Assembly (NCBI GenBank): GCA_900618425.1
Contig: UZAN01041561.1
Coordinates: 1,597 to 28,915 of the forward strand
Origin: Echinostoma caproni
Lineage: Eukaryota; Platyhelminthes; Trematoda; Plagiorchiida; Echinostomatidae
Length of the DNA: 27,319 nucleotides
Direction: 5' to 3'
Shown: piece by piece, positions 10,561 through 20,600 of the stretch
Layout of the letters: each line of letters opens with the position of its first letter
Position numbering within the stretch: the first letter of the stretch is position 1
Notes under the pieces: model-generated
What the model was told of the DNA's origin: nothing
The model's input: the letters and a program-made list of their open reading frames with translations, nothing else
The model's database searches: none
Made by a program: the position numbers and the translations under genes

Positions 10561-12397
10561 TGTTCAGTGTCAGTCAAGTGAGTGACATTGTGAAGAAGAA
10601 CAATGTGGTGATCAATCAGAGCAAGTTGCAGAAAATCAACGGATACCACTGTGAACCGTTCGAACAGAAAACCGAGGGTCGCCATTTCTGAATGGTACTC
10701 ATTATGACGGACAGTTTAGCCTAGTCGGTGTAGTGTTTTATTCCTTACCAAGATTACTTCATGCATTGGTGTTTTTTTGATTGCTGTCTATCTCTTAACG
10801 GATGACGTTAGTAAGTCAGTGAACAATCAGGTCTAGTTATGATATAAAAGGTGGACTGGTCATGCAGAATCTGCGTTTCACTTGCGAATGAATGACTCTG
10901 CAAGCACCAGAGAAGCTTCGTTCAATCGGTTCTGAATTTAAATTGGTCAGTTTTGCATTTGTCTTTTCTGTCACTCCACACCTATACCCACTCCCTCAGG
11001 TACTAAGCCTCGACTAAATCTCGATGGGATGATAACCCTGCCAGACATGTTCTACTACTGGATAACTTGATCCCACCGTTGGTCCACACTGCCCCGGATG
11101 TCTTTCAACATTTTCCTTACGTGGGGGGAGGGATATTAACAGTAACCCGTTCATTTAAGATGTGTTTCGTGAAGCAAAAACAAGTTTTTTGCGCTCGTCC
11201 GTTCTCTATGATAAAATTGACACGCATAAATTTTCCTATCAAAAAGAGCACTAAAAATCAGATACCCTCTTTTTCCGCGCTAGTAATTAAACCCTACATT
11301 TTAACACACTGGTCAAAGTAAACTGTAGACTACTTGGTGGCAAGAAAACTGAGCAATCTTTGTCTGGGAGAAACACTTTGGACTGACTCTTAGATTGTTT
11401 TTATTGTGAGAGACTTCAGAATAAAATTAGACAGGCAATCTGAATTCGAAGTTCGAGCGAAAGGCTCCTTATTGTAGTTTATGGATCTCAGAACGCATCC
11501 CGGTGCAGAAATTCTGCCTGAAACGCAACCGGGTCAAACAATTATCATAACTTCATCATTTCATTGGACAACTAGGTGCACGTATTTCTCCATAAAGTTG
11601 ATTTTCTCATATGCATGCATGAACCTTGTCGTGGTGAGAGATCAAGCACTAATGAAGATAATACACAGCGGAAATAAAATTACAGCAGAAAAAACATTAG
11701 TCGAATGCTTATTTACACTGGAAAAGACGAGAAAGTTGCCATCGCAAATGCGGTCAAATTTGACTGGGCCTTATTGAATTGGTGAACTTTTAGGCAGCGC
11801 ATTGTTCAGAGAAATTTATGCTCCTCAAGCAAACAAGAACAGTAAAGTCATAAACAATATTTGTGTAGCTACAGCTTAAATGTAAACCCCAAACAATTGG
11901 TTCCCTTTTTGAAAATATTCTCCTAACATCCTCCAGGTGTAACTCCCATTTTTCAGTTAATCCTCCGATAAAAAGCTGATTGGTTTTCATACCGCGATCT
12001 TACATTGAACGAACAAGATTATCTAGTTGTATCAGATTGTCGTGATCACCTGAATTTCGGGTACACACACACGCACACAGAGATATGTGAAACTGGGGTT
12101 GGACCTCCAGTTACTTCGAAATTTCTCACCCGTTAGCTCATATGAACAAACACAAGGACACACGAAAGGCTCTTTTAACTGGTACCATGACCGACTCTAT
12201 AGATGCACGCTGACTGAAATATAAACGTGCATAAAGAAAGAAGTATGTTGCCGCGTGTTTTCAATTGGAGTATACAAGCTGTTCCTTTGGATAACAGCAT
12301 TATATCTTCAACCGGTCAGAAAGTGACTACGCTCGGTTAAACGTACATGTGTAATCTTGGGGTGAGAATTCATTAGTCTAATTTTGGTTGGAACGGG
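10561..12397. other. Stretch without a supported gene
   Basis: Short open frames only. The longest on the plus strand (11481-11777, 98 codons) has no recognised domain. A short CA run lies near 12062-12078. Confidence 0.5.
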
Positions 12398-12560
12398 GGC
12401 GGAGGTTCAGTGGTAAGGTCATCGAAATAACCAAGTTTGGGTCTTGAATTTGAACCCCGCCAAAGCCGCTCATCTTCTCATTATTTGTATTTCCTCAGAC
12501 AACGTTTCTATGGTCACAGTACCCTTCAACAACAAGGATCAGGAAACTCTTCTCAACAAT
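12398..12560 (+). mobile_element. tRNA-derived SINE (copy 4, degenerate)
   Basis: The head has the same GGGCGGAGG start and A-box pattern as copy 1 (AGGTTCAGTGGTAAGG, 12403-12418). The B box is altered (TTTGAACCCC, about 12449-12458). The body block with TTTCTATGGTCACAGTACCC corresponds to TTTGTATGGTCGCAGCCCC in copy 1. The AATAAA-type tail is no longer clear. This is an older copy of the same family. Confidence 0.6.
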
Positions 12561-14111
12561 AAGGTCCGGTGGTTGATGATTCATCTCGGCTGATGCTTCG
12601 ACTCAATGAACGGCCGATAATTCCCTCACGATTACTTGCTTCGTTGAAGCTTATGATTACATTTAAACCGGTGACATCTAGTACATTTACCTATTTCATC
12701 ATTTACCACCTTCGTAAACTACACGTTGCATGATATTTCTTCAGCGTTTCACCAAGCACATTCACTCCATACTTGCGTTTGTTTAAAAAAGTCTCATTGG
12801 CAATTTCTTTGTAACGTTTGTCTGTTTTTCACAGTTCAATGAACCGAAACAAATTTACTCTTTTCTCCCGATTCTTCATCGCTAAGTTTTTATGGCTCTT
12901 ATAAAATACCTTATTCTTCTGAAACGGCAGCTTGCACTCATTACGCCTAAACTGCGGTCAAAGTAGACTGGATTTTATTTAAATTGTTGCCATGACGATG
13001 AGTGTCACATTCACACGTGAATTTATTGGAGCAACAGCTAACCGTTCTGGTCGTGCAGGCTGATCGGACAGCCATACGCACGCACCATGGCACAGCTCTC
13101 AGACAGACATCCGGGATACCGGCATCCAACCAATCCGGTGTGCCCAAGCACATGTGTTGAATTGGTTGAATATGGGAAAAACTAACAGGCGGGTCATAGC
13201 GACCGAGACTGACAGCACGGAATGAACGATTGAGACCCGAATAGAATCAACTTGGCCCTTGGTTCCACCTGACTTTGAACTATCTAGTGAGTTTTAAATT
13301 TAAAACCGGGTTCGTATTATTCGAGTTCGAGTAGTATTCTGATCATCACATAAAATAATGAAGTTTTCTGACACTAGGCATGAGTTCGACCGTGATATAC
13401 TGTTCCGAATATTGCCCTCGGTCAAATTGACCATTCGACTGTTCTAGCTTTGATTTGCTTGTGTTAAACCAGCAACACCACTTGGAATTAATACACAGCT
13501 GTTTCATTCTTTTTCTCATGAGCAATTTAGTGGTGCGTATTTACCGAAACCTCACTGTTTGAATATATCCACAGAACATATTTCGTCGAACGAAGGTCGA
13601 AGGAAATAGGAGCCTATACACGTGCCCCTGTTTTTCAGCGGGTAGATGTTCAAAGAAGACCATCAAGTATAGTCAATAGAGCATTCTGTGCTGCCTAAGT
13701 GAAAACTTTACATCGAAACCAATTTTCGTTGAAGGCGCAAAATGCCAGATTCTACTATTTTTTCGCTGTATACTCAATTACTTATTTCTGTGGTACTGGT
13801 TACATTGGTCCGGAGCTTAGTCAAGTCAAGTGAAGAAAAGCTTTATGCACCCAAAGAGCGGATCGCGTTCGTAGANACCCCCCCCCCCTCGGGGGTGCAG
13901 AACGGGAACAATTAGGATAGTGACGAATACGGTGTGTTTACCTGTGTTTTCACCTCGTTGAATCAAATCCCTCAGTAGATGTAAGTTTCAACCGATTTAC
14001 AAGGTTCGTTATAGGTAATCGAGAGTGGTGAAGCATCTCATCCGAGCCTCGGTCGACGCATTAAGCATTTGGATTTGCAATCCACATGCAACCACCTGAA
14101 CTTGATCAATT
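12561..14111. other. Stretch without a supported gene; one assembly N
   Basis: A Cys-rich minus-strand segment (13153-13030) is open in two frames. One reads VGCRYPGC, SESCAMV and YGCPISLHDQNG, and an AATAAA follows on that strand near 12980. No family fits well enough to call. An N at 13876 sits beside a poly-C run (13878-13888). Confidence 0.35.

Positions 14112-14156
<45 letters not shown>
14112..14156. repeat. CA dinucleotide microsatellite
   Basis: About 22 CA units form an almost pure run. It lies 150 bp upstream of the candidate exon at 14305. Confidence 0.95.
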
Positions 14157-14161
<5 letters not shown>

Positions 14162-14304
14162 CATTGGAATCCTAATTTCTCACCCTTCTTCCGGTTCTCA
14201 ATCTTAACTTATGCGCTGTGATACTTTCAGTTTCCGTTTGAAAAACCAACAACTATGCACTTTTTCGAGGCGGTTTTGGTTGCTGCTTTTGACTACCCAT
14301 TTAG

Positions 14305-14472
14305 ATGAAGCCGTTGAAGGAAGATTGGAAAGTTCAGAACAGTGCCGAAGAGAAAACAGAGATTTCTGGCAGTCTAAAATTGCGAAGAAACTGAGTAGAT
14401 ACACCAGCGCCACTGTCTACGACACTCAACCATATCGCTCAGGTCACTACCCATTCATTACGCGGTCTATGT
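14305..14472 (+). CDS. Candidate internal exon, unknown protein
   Basis: A 56-codon segment is open in one frame, from an excellent acceptor to an acceptable donor. The acceptor has a pyrimidine-rich tract 14270-14300 ending CATTTAG at 14304; the donor is GTAAAC from 14473. The length (168 nt) is a multiple of three. The protein is hydrophilic and charged: EAVEGRLESSEQCRREN, then WQSKIAKKL, and a Tyr/Ser-rich end (YTSATVYDTQPYRSGHYP). The frame stays open to 14528, so the true 3' border is uncertain. An alternative acceptor at about 14230 would lengthen the exon. I recognise no family, and no partner exons were found. Confidence 0.3.
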
Positions 14473-15043
14473 GTAAACAAGTTTCCTGGTCCGGGTTTTT
14501 CATTCTCCATTGCCAGAACTTAGTTTGACTACGTTTCACTCTCTTCACTCACTACCTACCGCGGAAAATACCGCACGCCGAGGGAACCTATTTGGTGCCA
14601 TGCGTTACACAAGTCCCAACCAGTATAGTCTGTGGACATTGAACTGATTGCGGATAACTGAAAACGTGCTTGTTCGTCACACTGTGTTATTGTTCTCGAA
14701 ACCTAACTGTTTATTGTATCGTATTAAAAACACCTCTATAGAGTCTGGGGTTCCAATCTCTGATGGATTCGGTGTATATGCATTGTCCATGCTTGTAAAC
14801 AAGATGAAGTGATATCCAGTTGTGTGTTATGGGTTACCGCACGTTTAGGATTCAATAGAAAACTAACACTCGATTTGATTTTCATCTCGAAGACAGCTGA
14901 GCACTTCCGTTAGCTATTTAGTTATTTACCATACTTTTCTCCGGTGTAAAAATCCTTTATGAAACTGACCAATAATAGGTAGATTGATCTTCATGATAGG
15001 CATATTAATAACCTCCCCCTTCACATTCCCTGATTTAGTAGCG

Positions 15044-15066
15044 AATAATAATAATAATAATAATAA
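15044..15066. repeat. AAT trinucleotide microsatellite
   Basis: About seven AAT units. Translated runs of Asn or Tyr here are repeat artefacts. Confidence 0.9.
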
Positions 15067-15174
15067 CAAATTTTACGAACAAGAAGGTTGCAAAATCCAT
15101 TGGCTATCATGGAGAGCGAAGCAGAGAGTTGTGCAATATTTGTGTGGCGGGTATTGTTGTTGGTGTGTCTGCTA

Positions 15175-15190
15175 CTGCTGCTGCTGCTGC
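15175..15190. repeat. Short CTG trinucleotide run
   Basis: About five CTG units, followed by further T/G-rich codon-like repeats. Confidence 0.8.
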
Positions 15191-15953
15191 TAATCCTAGT
15201 GCTTGTGTTAGTGAGATCCAAACACATCACCTGCTGTAGACCGTCTGCAAGAGGAGTACGACGTACCTCCTCTGACCTCTGGCAGATATCACTTGAGTAA
15301 CCAATTATTTATTTCAATGAAACCCGGCAACAGTGGCCTAATAAGGTGAACAGCACATGTATTTTTAGAGAAGCCATATGTGGACTCGTTAGATCGATCG
15401 AAAATCACACACTGAATAAAGGATTAAACGATCGGCACGGAACCGGTACAAACATGCTGGGGTAGGTAAAGCAACAGTTGTCAATCGTTGTGATTGATGG
15501 TCATGTTGTTGTTTTCTTTTCAAAAAGTAATTTTTCATATACGCTCACATTTCGTGATCACAGTTGATGTGCACGAAAGCGGTTTGTGTCAGTAGACTCA
15601 AGGAGTGCTTCAACCCGGAACGTTCTTGTCAGAAACAAACCTGATTCGTGTGAAAATCACTGGTAGATTTTAATGTTTTAAGTGCGAAATTAAATCATGT
15701 GGGAGTCAAAAATATTTTCAATCCAAGCTTGCTACTGTAAAATTTTCAATTAGAGTTACTGTATCCACAAAAACCGATAGTCCAAATTTTCATATGTACG
15801 TGAATCCAAGTGGATACCCATGTGTAGATTATGTGAAAACGCTCACAGTTAGGAACAGGATCGGAACAATAATAATACTGTAGTGTGATAAAAGTCCCTT
15901 AGATATTTAAGTGCGACGGAAATGTTTGTGATAACCAAACAAACCAACAAAGA

Positions 15954-15998
15954 GCAATGGACGGCTGTTTCGTCCGGTTTGGGGCTCGTCAGCCTGAC
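15954..15998 (-). ncRNA. Degenerate hammerhead ribozyme, minus strand
   Basis: On the minus strand the CTGACGA core (15992-15986) and the GAAA box are intact. A two-base-pair stem III with an AGCC loop and a GTC cleavage triplet are also present; the scissile C is at 15960. Stem II has mismatches (GCCCC against CGGAC). Stem I does not close, because the 3' strand CATTGC faces a sequence that is not its complement. The catalytic letters survive but the fold is probably inactive alone. Confidence 0.6.
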
Positions 15999-16024
15999 AG
16001 TCCTGACAGGGACACAAACAGTAC

Positions 16025-16069
16025 GCACTGCTGACGAGTCCTAAACAGGACGAAACAGCTGTCCAGTGC
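16025..16069 (+). ncRNA. Complete type I hammerhead ribozyme with minimal stem III
   Basis: Every element of the self-cleaving fold is present. Stem I is GCACTG (16025-16030) with CAGTGC (16064-16069), six perfect pairs. The core is CTGACGA (16031-16037). Stem II is GTCCT (16038-16042) with AGGAC (16047-16051) and an AAAC loop. The second core box GAAA is at 16052-16055. Stem III is only two pairs (A16055-T16062, C16056-G16061) closed by AGCT, followed by C16063 as the cleavage-site base. Cleavage is expected between 16063 and 16064. Short-stem-III hammerheads are known from schistosome SINE-like repeats and from Penelope-like elements. Activity here is inferred from the fold, not measured. 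Confidence 0.88.
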
Positions 16070-16097
16070 TCTTTATTGGTTATCAAAAACATTTCCA

Positions 16098-16218
16098 TCG
16101 CATTTAAATGCATACAAACAGTGGGGAATTAACAATCTCTCAAGGAGTGAAACCCACAACCAAAATCATCAACAGTGCCTGGTGCCTGTGAAAAACCAAA
16201 TGGGCCAACCCAAACATT
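16098..16218 (+). repeat. Left arm of long inverted repeat, downstream part of hammerhead element
   Basis: The sequence downstream of the intact ribozyme (TCGCATTTAAATG, then the AGTGGGGAATTAAC and CTCAAGGAGTGAAACCC blocks) recurs in reverse complement at 16735-16854. Only scattered substitutions and single-base gaps separate the arms. The arm is contiguous with the ribozyme and so is probably part of the same repeat unit. Confidence 0.88.
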
Positions 16219-16734
16219 GATCATCCCTTAGATATTGTTTTCGTTTGTTTAAAGAATGATAAAACTAATCCGGTTTTGGAGTTAAAAATAATCTGAACTG
16301 ATGTTTTAATTGATTTATCTGTCAAAAATTGTCCAAATTAGATAAATATATCGGACACGATCACATACCGCTTGCCTCCAATTGATCTCGATTCCCGTAG
16401 TCGCCGAAGTTTCTTTTTTTTTAAAAGAGTGATCGTTCGAGAGTTCGTTACAGTAGTGAATAACCATAGGTCTTCCGAACCCAGTTGAAGAATCACCCAA
16501 ACTGTCCTGATGCCCATCTTGTGATTGATTCAAGCCCTCACTCGCTCACAAGAAAACTGGCATTCTTTGCTGATGTGCATAGCCTGTCTCACATCTGCTG
16601 TGTGCCAATTCCAGTACCGTCTAGTCCAGATTCATTGGACGATCAGGCCGTTAAAAAGTGACATTATTCCTCTTCTTGCATGTCAACTGGACTAAGTTGA
16701 CTTTCGCCGGTTGACATATAAGTTCTAGCTGGTG
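16219..16734. other. Segment of about 516 bp enclosed by the inverted repeat
   Basis: No ORF of note and no tRNA-like or ribozyme motif. A T-run lies at 16411-16422. It looks like ordinary genomic sequence, so the inverted repeat probably marks two independent insertions or a rearrangement and not a DNA transposon with its cargo. Confidence 0.5.
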
Positions 16735-16854
16735 AATGTTTGGATTAGCCCATTCGGTTTTTCAAAGGCACCAGCACTGTTGATGATTTCGGTTGTGGGT
16801 TTCACTCCTTGAGAGATCGTTAATTCCCCACTGTTTGTATACATTTAAATGCGA
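16735..16854 (-). repeat. Right arm of long inverted repeat
   Basis: It is the reverse complement of 16098-16218. At 16852-16854 it joins directly to a hammerhead fragment that points the opposite way (plus strand), so the junction at GCGAG is a rearrangement point within the element. Confidence 0.88.
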
Positions 16855-16925
16855 GTCCCAAACAGAACGAAACAGCTGTCCAGTGCTCTTTGTCGGTTAT
16901 CACAAACAGTTCCACCGCATCTGCG
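16852..16925 (+). pseudogene. Truncated hammerhead ribozyme copy
   Basis: From 16853 the sequence follows the ribozyme unit: a GAGTCCC stem II half, AAAC loop, GAAACAGCTGTC with CAGTGCTC, then the GGTTATCACAAAC block. The 5' strand of stem I and the CTGAC part of the core are missing, replaced by the inverted arm. Stem II also has mismatches (GTCCC against AGAAC). It cannot cleave itself. Confidence 0.75.
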
Positions 16926-18425
16926 TTCTCTGGAAACGTACCTAAAATTATTCGGTTAGTGCAATGGATTCATATGGCTCTAGATAGGGAACCTAATCGA
17001 AAGTCGGCTCACCTGAGCACAAGTGGCTTCGTGAGTTCATAAGTTTTGGCGATGCCCGAACGGTCACGTTCACATCGCTTTTTTCCCTTCCTCCCAACTC
17101 CGCCCTCCAATGTGTCACAATAATAACTAGTAAAGATCAGTGAGCAGAGCGCCGCTAATTACCTTCCAGTACTAGCCTTGAAGATCATGATATCGGGATT
17201 TAGCATATGTAAACGTACACAATAATTGTAAGAACTGTTTAGTACATCAAATCTATGCGACTGTTATACCACCTCAATTCCGTTCTCTCGAAATGCGTTT
17301 AGTTGGTAACTTCGGTTCCAATCCGTCACAAGCCGAGTTTGAATGATCCCAAAGATTAAAGAGACATACGATTGATGCATATGAACCCGTTGGTATCCTT
17401 GCCCAAAATTATTTTGGAGTAAATCACTTACCCATTTGACAGTTTGACGGGTTTATGAATGATAGGCAAAGGTGTATATTTTTCAGTTCTGATCTGCACT
17501 TTCACTTTGCATAGACTCTTCCTATCATTATACGCGTGTCCTTGGCTTCCAATGGGTTTTGGACAACCGCAGTAACTGAACTTGGGCCTTGTGATATTCG
17601 CGGAAAACCTCACAACTCTACTTCAAATTCATCTGAAAATCGTGTTCGATACTAAATAACCATCATCACCACCACCACATTAAACAACAGTAGAGACGAA
17701 AACACTGATGTGCCCACAGAGGACATTTTTATGTGCACGTTTAAGTAATAGTTTTCTTTTACTGAGCTAGTTCCCTGAAACACGTTCAAACTATAGTGCT
17801 GTGTGTGAACCGAGACTACAACAACCAATCCTGATTTGTTGTTGTTCGGGACAGAATGACTCGGTAAACCATCTCGACCATGTCTGTACAGACCACTTGA
17901 CGATCCAGATATCTCTGTCTCCGTGTGTCAATGCTAGCTTGTGGACTCGTGTGTTCAACCACAGTGGCACTTCGAACCGATAGCAGTTTAATGTCACACA
18001 AGCAGTTAGTTCCACAACACTCAATCAGGTGACTTCAAATAGTCAGTTCACAATCCAGACACGATGCGCTGCTGTCAGACAATCGCGTGCGCGTNNNNCA
18101 TCACGATTGCATGCAAAGTGGAATTAATTGGCTGGTGAGATTACCCAGTAGTGCAATAACTTTCTTGGCACACACACGCACAGATAATTATTGATTCAAA
18201 CGATTGAGGCATTCCATCAGCAACAGTAAAAGGAAATCATCGAACTTCGGTTCACATCGATTCCGCGCACCTTTGGGTAGTCTCTTTGTAATAAATGGTC
18301 GGCAACTCGCCGACAGATAGGTCTTAAATTTTTCTCACTTACAGCGCAGCGGAAGCAAAAAAAACTTATAAACACGATGCCAACTTTGCGGATGGAGCGC
18401 GACGATGTTTGCGAGCTTCTGTCGG
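16926..18425. other. Stretch without a supported gene; assembly gap
   Basis: Short open frames only. Four Ns at 18095-18098 mark an assembly gap after a GCGTGCGCG run. A plus/minus ORF pair near 17791-18024 is mutual shadowing without recognised motifs. Confidence 0.5.
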
Positions 18426-18441
18426 TCTGTCTGTCTGTCTG
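18426..18441. repeat. TCTG tetranucleotide microsatellite (short)
   Basis: Four TCTG units, the same motif as at the start of the window. Confidence 0.85.
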
Positions 18442-20440
18442 TGTGACGGCCTATTTTATAGCAGCATAATTTGTCGCACCTAATCACCTTACTCATCAGT
18501 TCATCTTTGGTTTGGCAAACGTTGTGTTAAGCAAGTGAGACAAAACGACTATCTGGTACTTGGCAATATGAGCGAACTGACGGGCCTCACCGATTGGTAT
18601 GTGGTGCTTTGTTTTGCGAAAATACTGTAGCCCTAAAACAAGCGACCGCTAGGCAAATTCAGATGAGGGAACTTGGATTGGATAGATCACGGTACACTAA
18701 TCAATCAGATCGAGCTACAGTGTTCACAAGATGAGTTGAACTTCATTTCGGACTCTAGTCACATAAAACAATAAATGTTGAGTGTTCCAAATCCCTAAGG
18801 GAGTTAGGTTCCGGCAGGCCACTTTGCTTGTATACTGTCTACTTTTCTGTCCGTTCAACTGATGGGGGGAGGGGCGGGGCTGACGCTCGATGATCGCATC
18901 CTGTACGCAGCCGTTGCTCACAAACATCCATATAAGTCGATGCAATCGCCCGACCAACTTGCTAGTAAGATAAAAATCCGATGATGTTCTAGAACTGCTG
19001 TGACATAAACCTATTGCACTGAACTGTAAAACTGTGTTACCAAATTGATGGTTATTTAACGTGAAACATAGGAGCAATTGAATATACCACAGTCAGATAC
19101 ACCATTCAGGCAGTATAGAATGCCGCAAAATTTGCAAAAGAATTAACAACCCCCCCCCCTTGCGCCCAACTTTCGCGCATGGATGTGTAATCAAAAACCG
19201 TATGGGACTGTGGAACGGTACGCTTACTTAAGCTGAGCTTCTTTTTAACAAGCATTACTTTTACCTGAAATTTCGATAGACAGCGGATTCGCTTCAAACA
19301 TCACGCTCCCCAACAACTCGGGAAATGAGCATTTTAATCGGATCCATGTGGTATTCTAAGCGCCCCCCCCCTGGTCAGTTTTCCTAGTAAAAAAGAAACT
19401 AAACACCGAAGAACGTAATTTTTGATTGGCATCTCTATCTGCTTAAATGATAATTCCCCTTACCCTTATGGTTACTGATCACTCGATGACATGATCTCCG
19501 GAGCAGTGTGCGAATAAGCCATACCGCTCGACCACCGGGAGAAAGCACCAGGTTATTTGGCATGAAATACGCCCCTCACTTTCGGTCTTTTTCAGGTATT
19601 TCTGATCCCAAAGAGTTAGGCGATAATTTGAAAAGTTCCAACCCCGTGAAGAGAAAGTGGAAGTTAGGTTTTATGGCAACGAAACAAGTCATCAATCAAC
19701 CATTCAATTACTCGGTAGAATGATCAGATAAGTAGTATTCATCATGCATACTAGACCAATACGTATTCCGGCTTTAACTTTTAATGTCTTAGGCATCATG
19801 TAGCACTGAAAATAACAAAATGGTCGTTCCACGGCTTTAAAAAATTTCCGAACCATATTTTTTTTCAACGTGATCCCAGTTTGCTGCACTTCACTTGGTA
19901 CAACCTGAATACCAAACTCCTTCTTTACGAGACTAACGGGGAGATCTGTAATGCGTAAGATAGTACGCATGTGTGTGAGGGGGGGGGGCGGAAGGGGCCG
20001 GAGGTAAACTGTAACGCTCACCCGATTTGGCAAACGCATCAATCCGTGCGATAAAATCATTGTGTACAGAGCCATGAAATTTTTAAGGCAACCCGGTAAA
20101 AAACAATACACATTACCGTTCATTGTCGCACTCGGGAACCGAACAGTTATTGCACCCAAGGACAGATAGATGGTATGCGGAAAAAACGATTCAGAGAGCT
20201 ACGCTTAGATGAACTGTTAGTCTGAGAAAATCATCAAAAAAAGATCGAATTCTCAACGTGGTATTTTCAGCTGTTTAGTCTAATTAATTTATTCAAATTT
20301 CCATTTCTCTCGCTCGCACTTGCTGCATTTTTCCCCGATATCCTCCCCGTCCAAAAAAAAACAAAGTAAATAGACAAGTAGTTAGCAACAGAAATACTCG
20401 GAGTCACATAGCTGTTAAGGATGAGGAGTACCGAACTTAC
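18442..20440. other. Region downstream of the EF-hand exon, no further exon proven
   Basis: If the exon at 20441-20555 belongs to a multi-exon minus-strand gene, its next exons should lie here. I looked for a second EF-hand loop pattern on the minus strand and saw none. The longest frame (20159-19704, 151 codons) includes a stretch behind an ACAG acceptor-like site near 19951, LPVSLVKKEFGIQ then TGITLKKNMVRKF. Its spacing is loosely like a dynein-light-chain-like domain, but it lacks the expected Trp and Tyr positions. Poly-C/G runs lie at 19149-19158, 19363-19371 and 19979-19988. Confidence 0.35.
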
Positions 20441-20555
20441 ATCAACCATGGATATATCCTCACCGATACTGAGCGCATATTTGAACAATTCACGGCGAGT
20501 GATCAAACCATCTCGATTGGTGTCAATCAGGGGGAACTGTTTCAAATAATCCATA
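20441..20555 (-). CDS. EF-hand calcium-binding protein, first coding or internal exon
   Basis: The exon encodes a helix-loop-helix calcium site. The loop DTNRDGLITRRE has Asp1, Asn3, Asp5, Gly6, Ile8 and Glu12 in canonical positions. It is preceded by MDYLKQFPLI and followed by LFKYALSIGEDISMVD. The acceptor ends TTTTGCAG with a long CT-rich tract upstream. The donor is a perfect GTAAGT (20440-20435). The 115-nt exon is one base plus 38 codons. Its ATG (20554-20552) may be the true start, because fluke tegumental EF-hand proteins often begin a few residues before the first loop; that is family knowledge and not proof. A second EF-hand and any C-terminal domain were not found nearby. Calmodulin-like or calcineurin-B-like proteins are alternatives. 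Confidence 0.72.
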
Positions 20556-20600
20556 CTGCAAAACTAGAAAGGAGTGTGTGTGAGAGAGAGAGAGTGAATG
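20556..20600 (-). promoter_or_regulatory. Splice acceptor and polypyrimidine tract, possible trans-splice site
   Basis: On the minus strand a CT/CA-rich tract (about 20600-20565) leads to CTAGTTTTGCAG, with a branch-like CTAG just before. The AG at 20557-20556 is one base upstream of the ATG. A cis 5'UTR intron or a flatworm spliced leader could each explain an acceptor this close to a start codon. Confidence 0.55.

Larger units (their letters stand above)
14473..15916. other. Stretch without a supported gene, two short microsatellites
   Basis: It contains an AAT array (15044-15066) and a CTG array (15175-15190). The Leu-rich, membrane-like ORF over the latter (15088-15300) comes from the repeat. 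No exon or RNA gene is recognised. Confidence 0.5.
15917..16100. repeat. Palindromic pair of hammerhead-ribozyme repeats
   Basis: The left half (15917-15992) is the imperfect reverse complement of the right half (16031-16100). Both carry the hammerhead core, the GAGCA(C/A)TGG flank, the GGTTATCA-type block and the AAATGTTT/AACATTTCC end. The centre (15993-16030) contains two TCCTGACAG-like blocks. A transcript across the region could fold into one long hairpin instead of two ribozymes. Confidence 0.85.

Noticed and set aside
15088..15300. ORF with a Leu/Val-rich membrane-like segment
   Set aside because: The hydrophobic run is the translation of CTG and GTG repeats, with no supporting context.
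16098..16854. DNA transposon with terminal inverted repeats
   Set aside because: The arms are the body of the hammerhead repeat, the interior has no transposase, and no target duplication is visible.
19505..19545. A-box-like TGGTCGAGCGG on the minus strand
   Set aside because: No B box at the right distance and no acceptor pairing.
19704..20159. 151-codon minus-strand ORF as a dynein-light-chain-like domain of the EF-hand gene
   Set aside because: Spacing is loosely suggestive but the key aromatic positions are missing and the first part is crossed by a poly-G tract.
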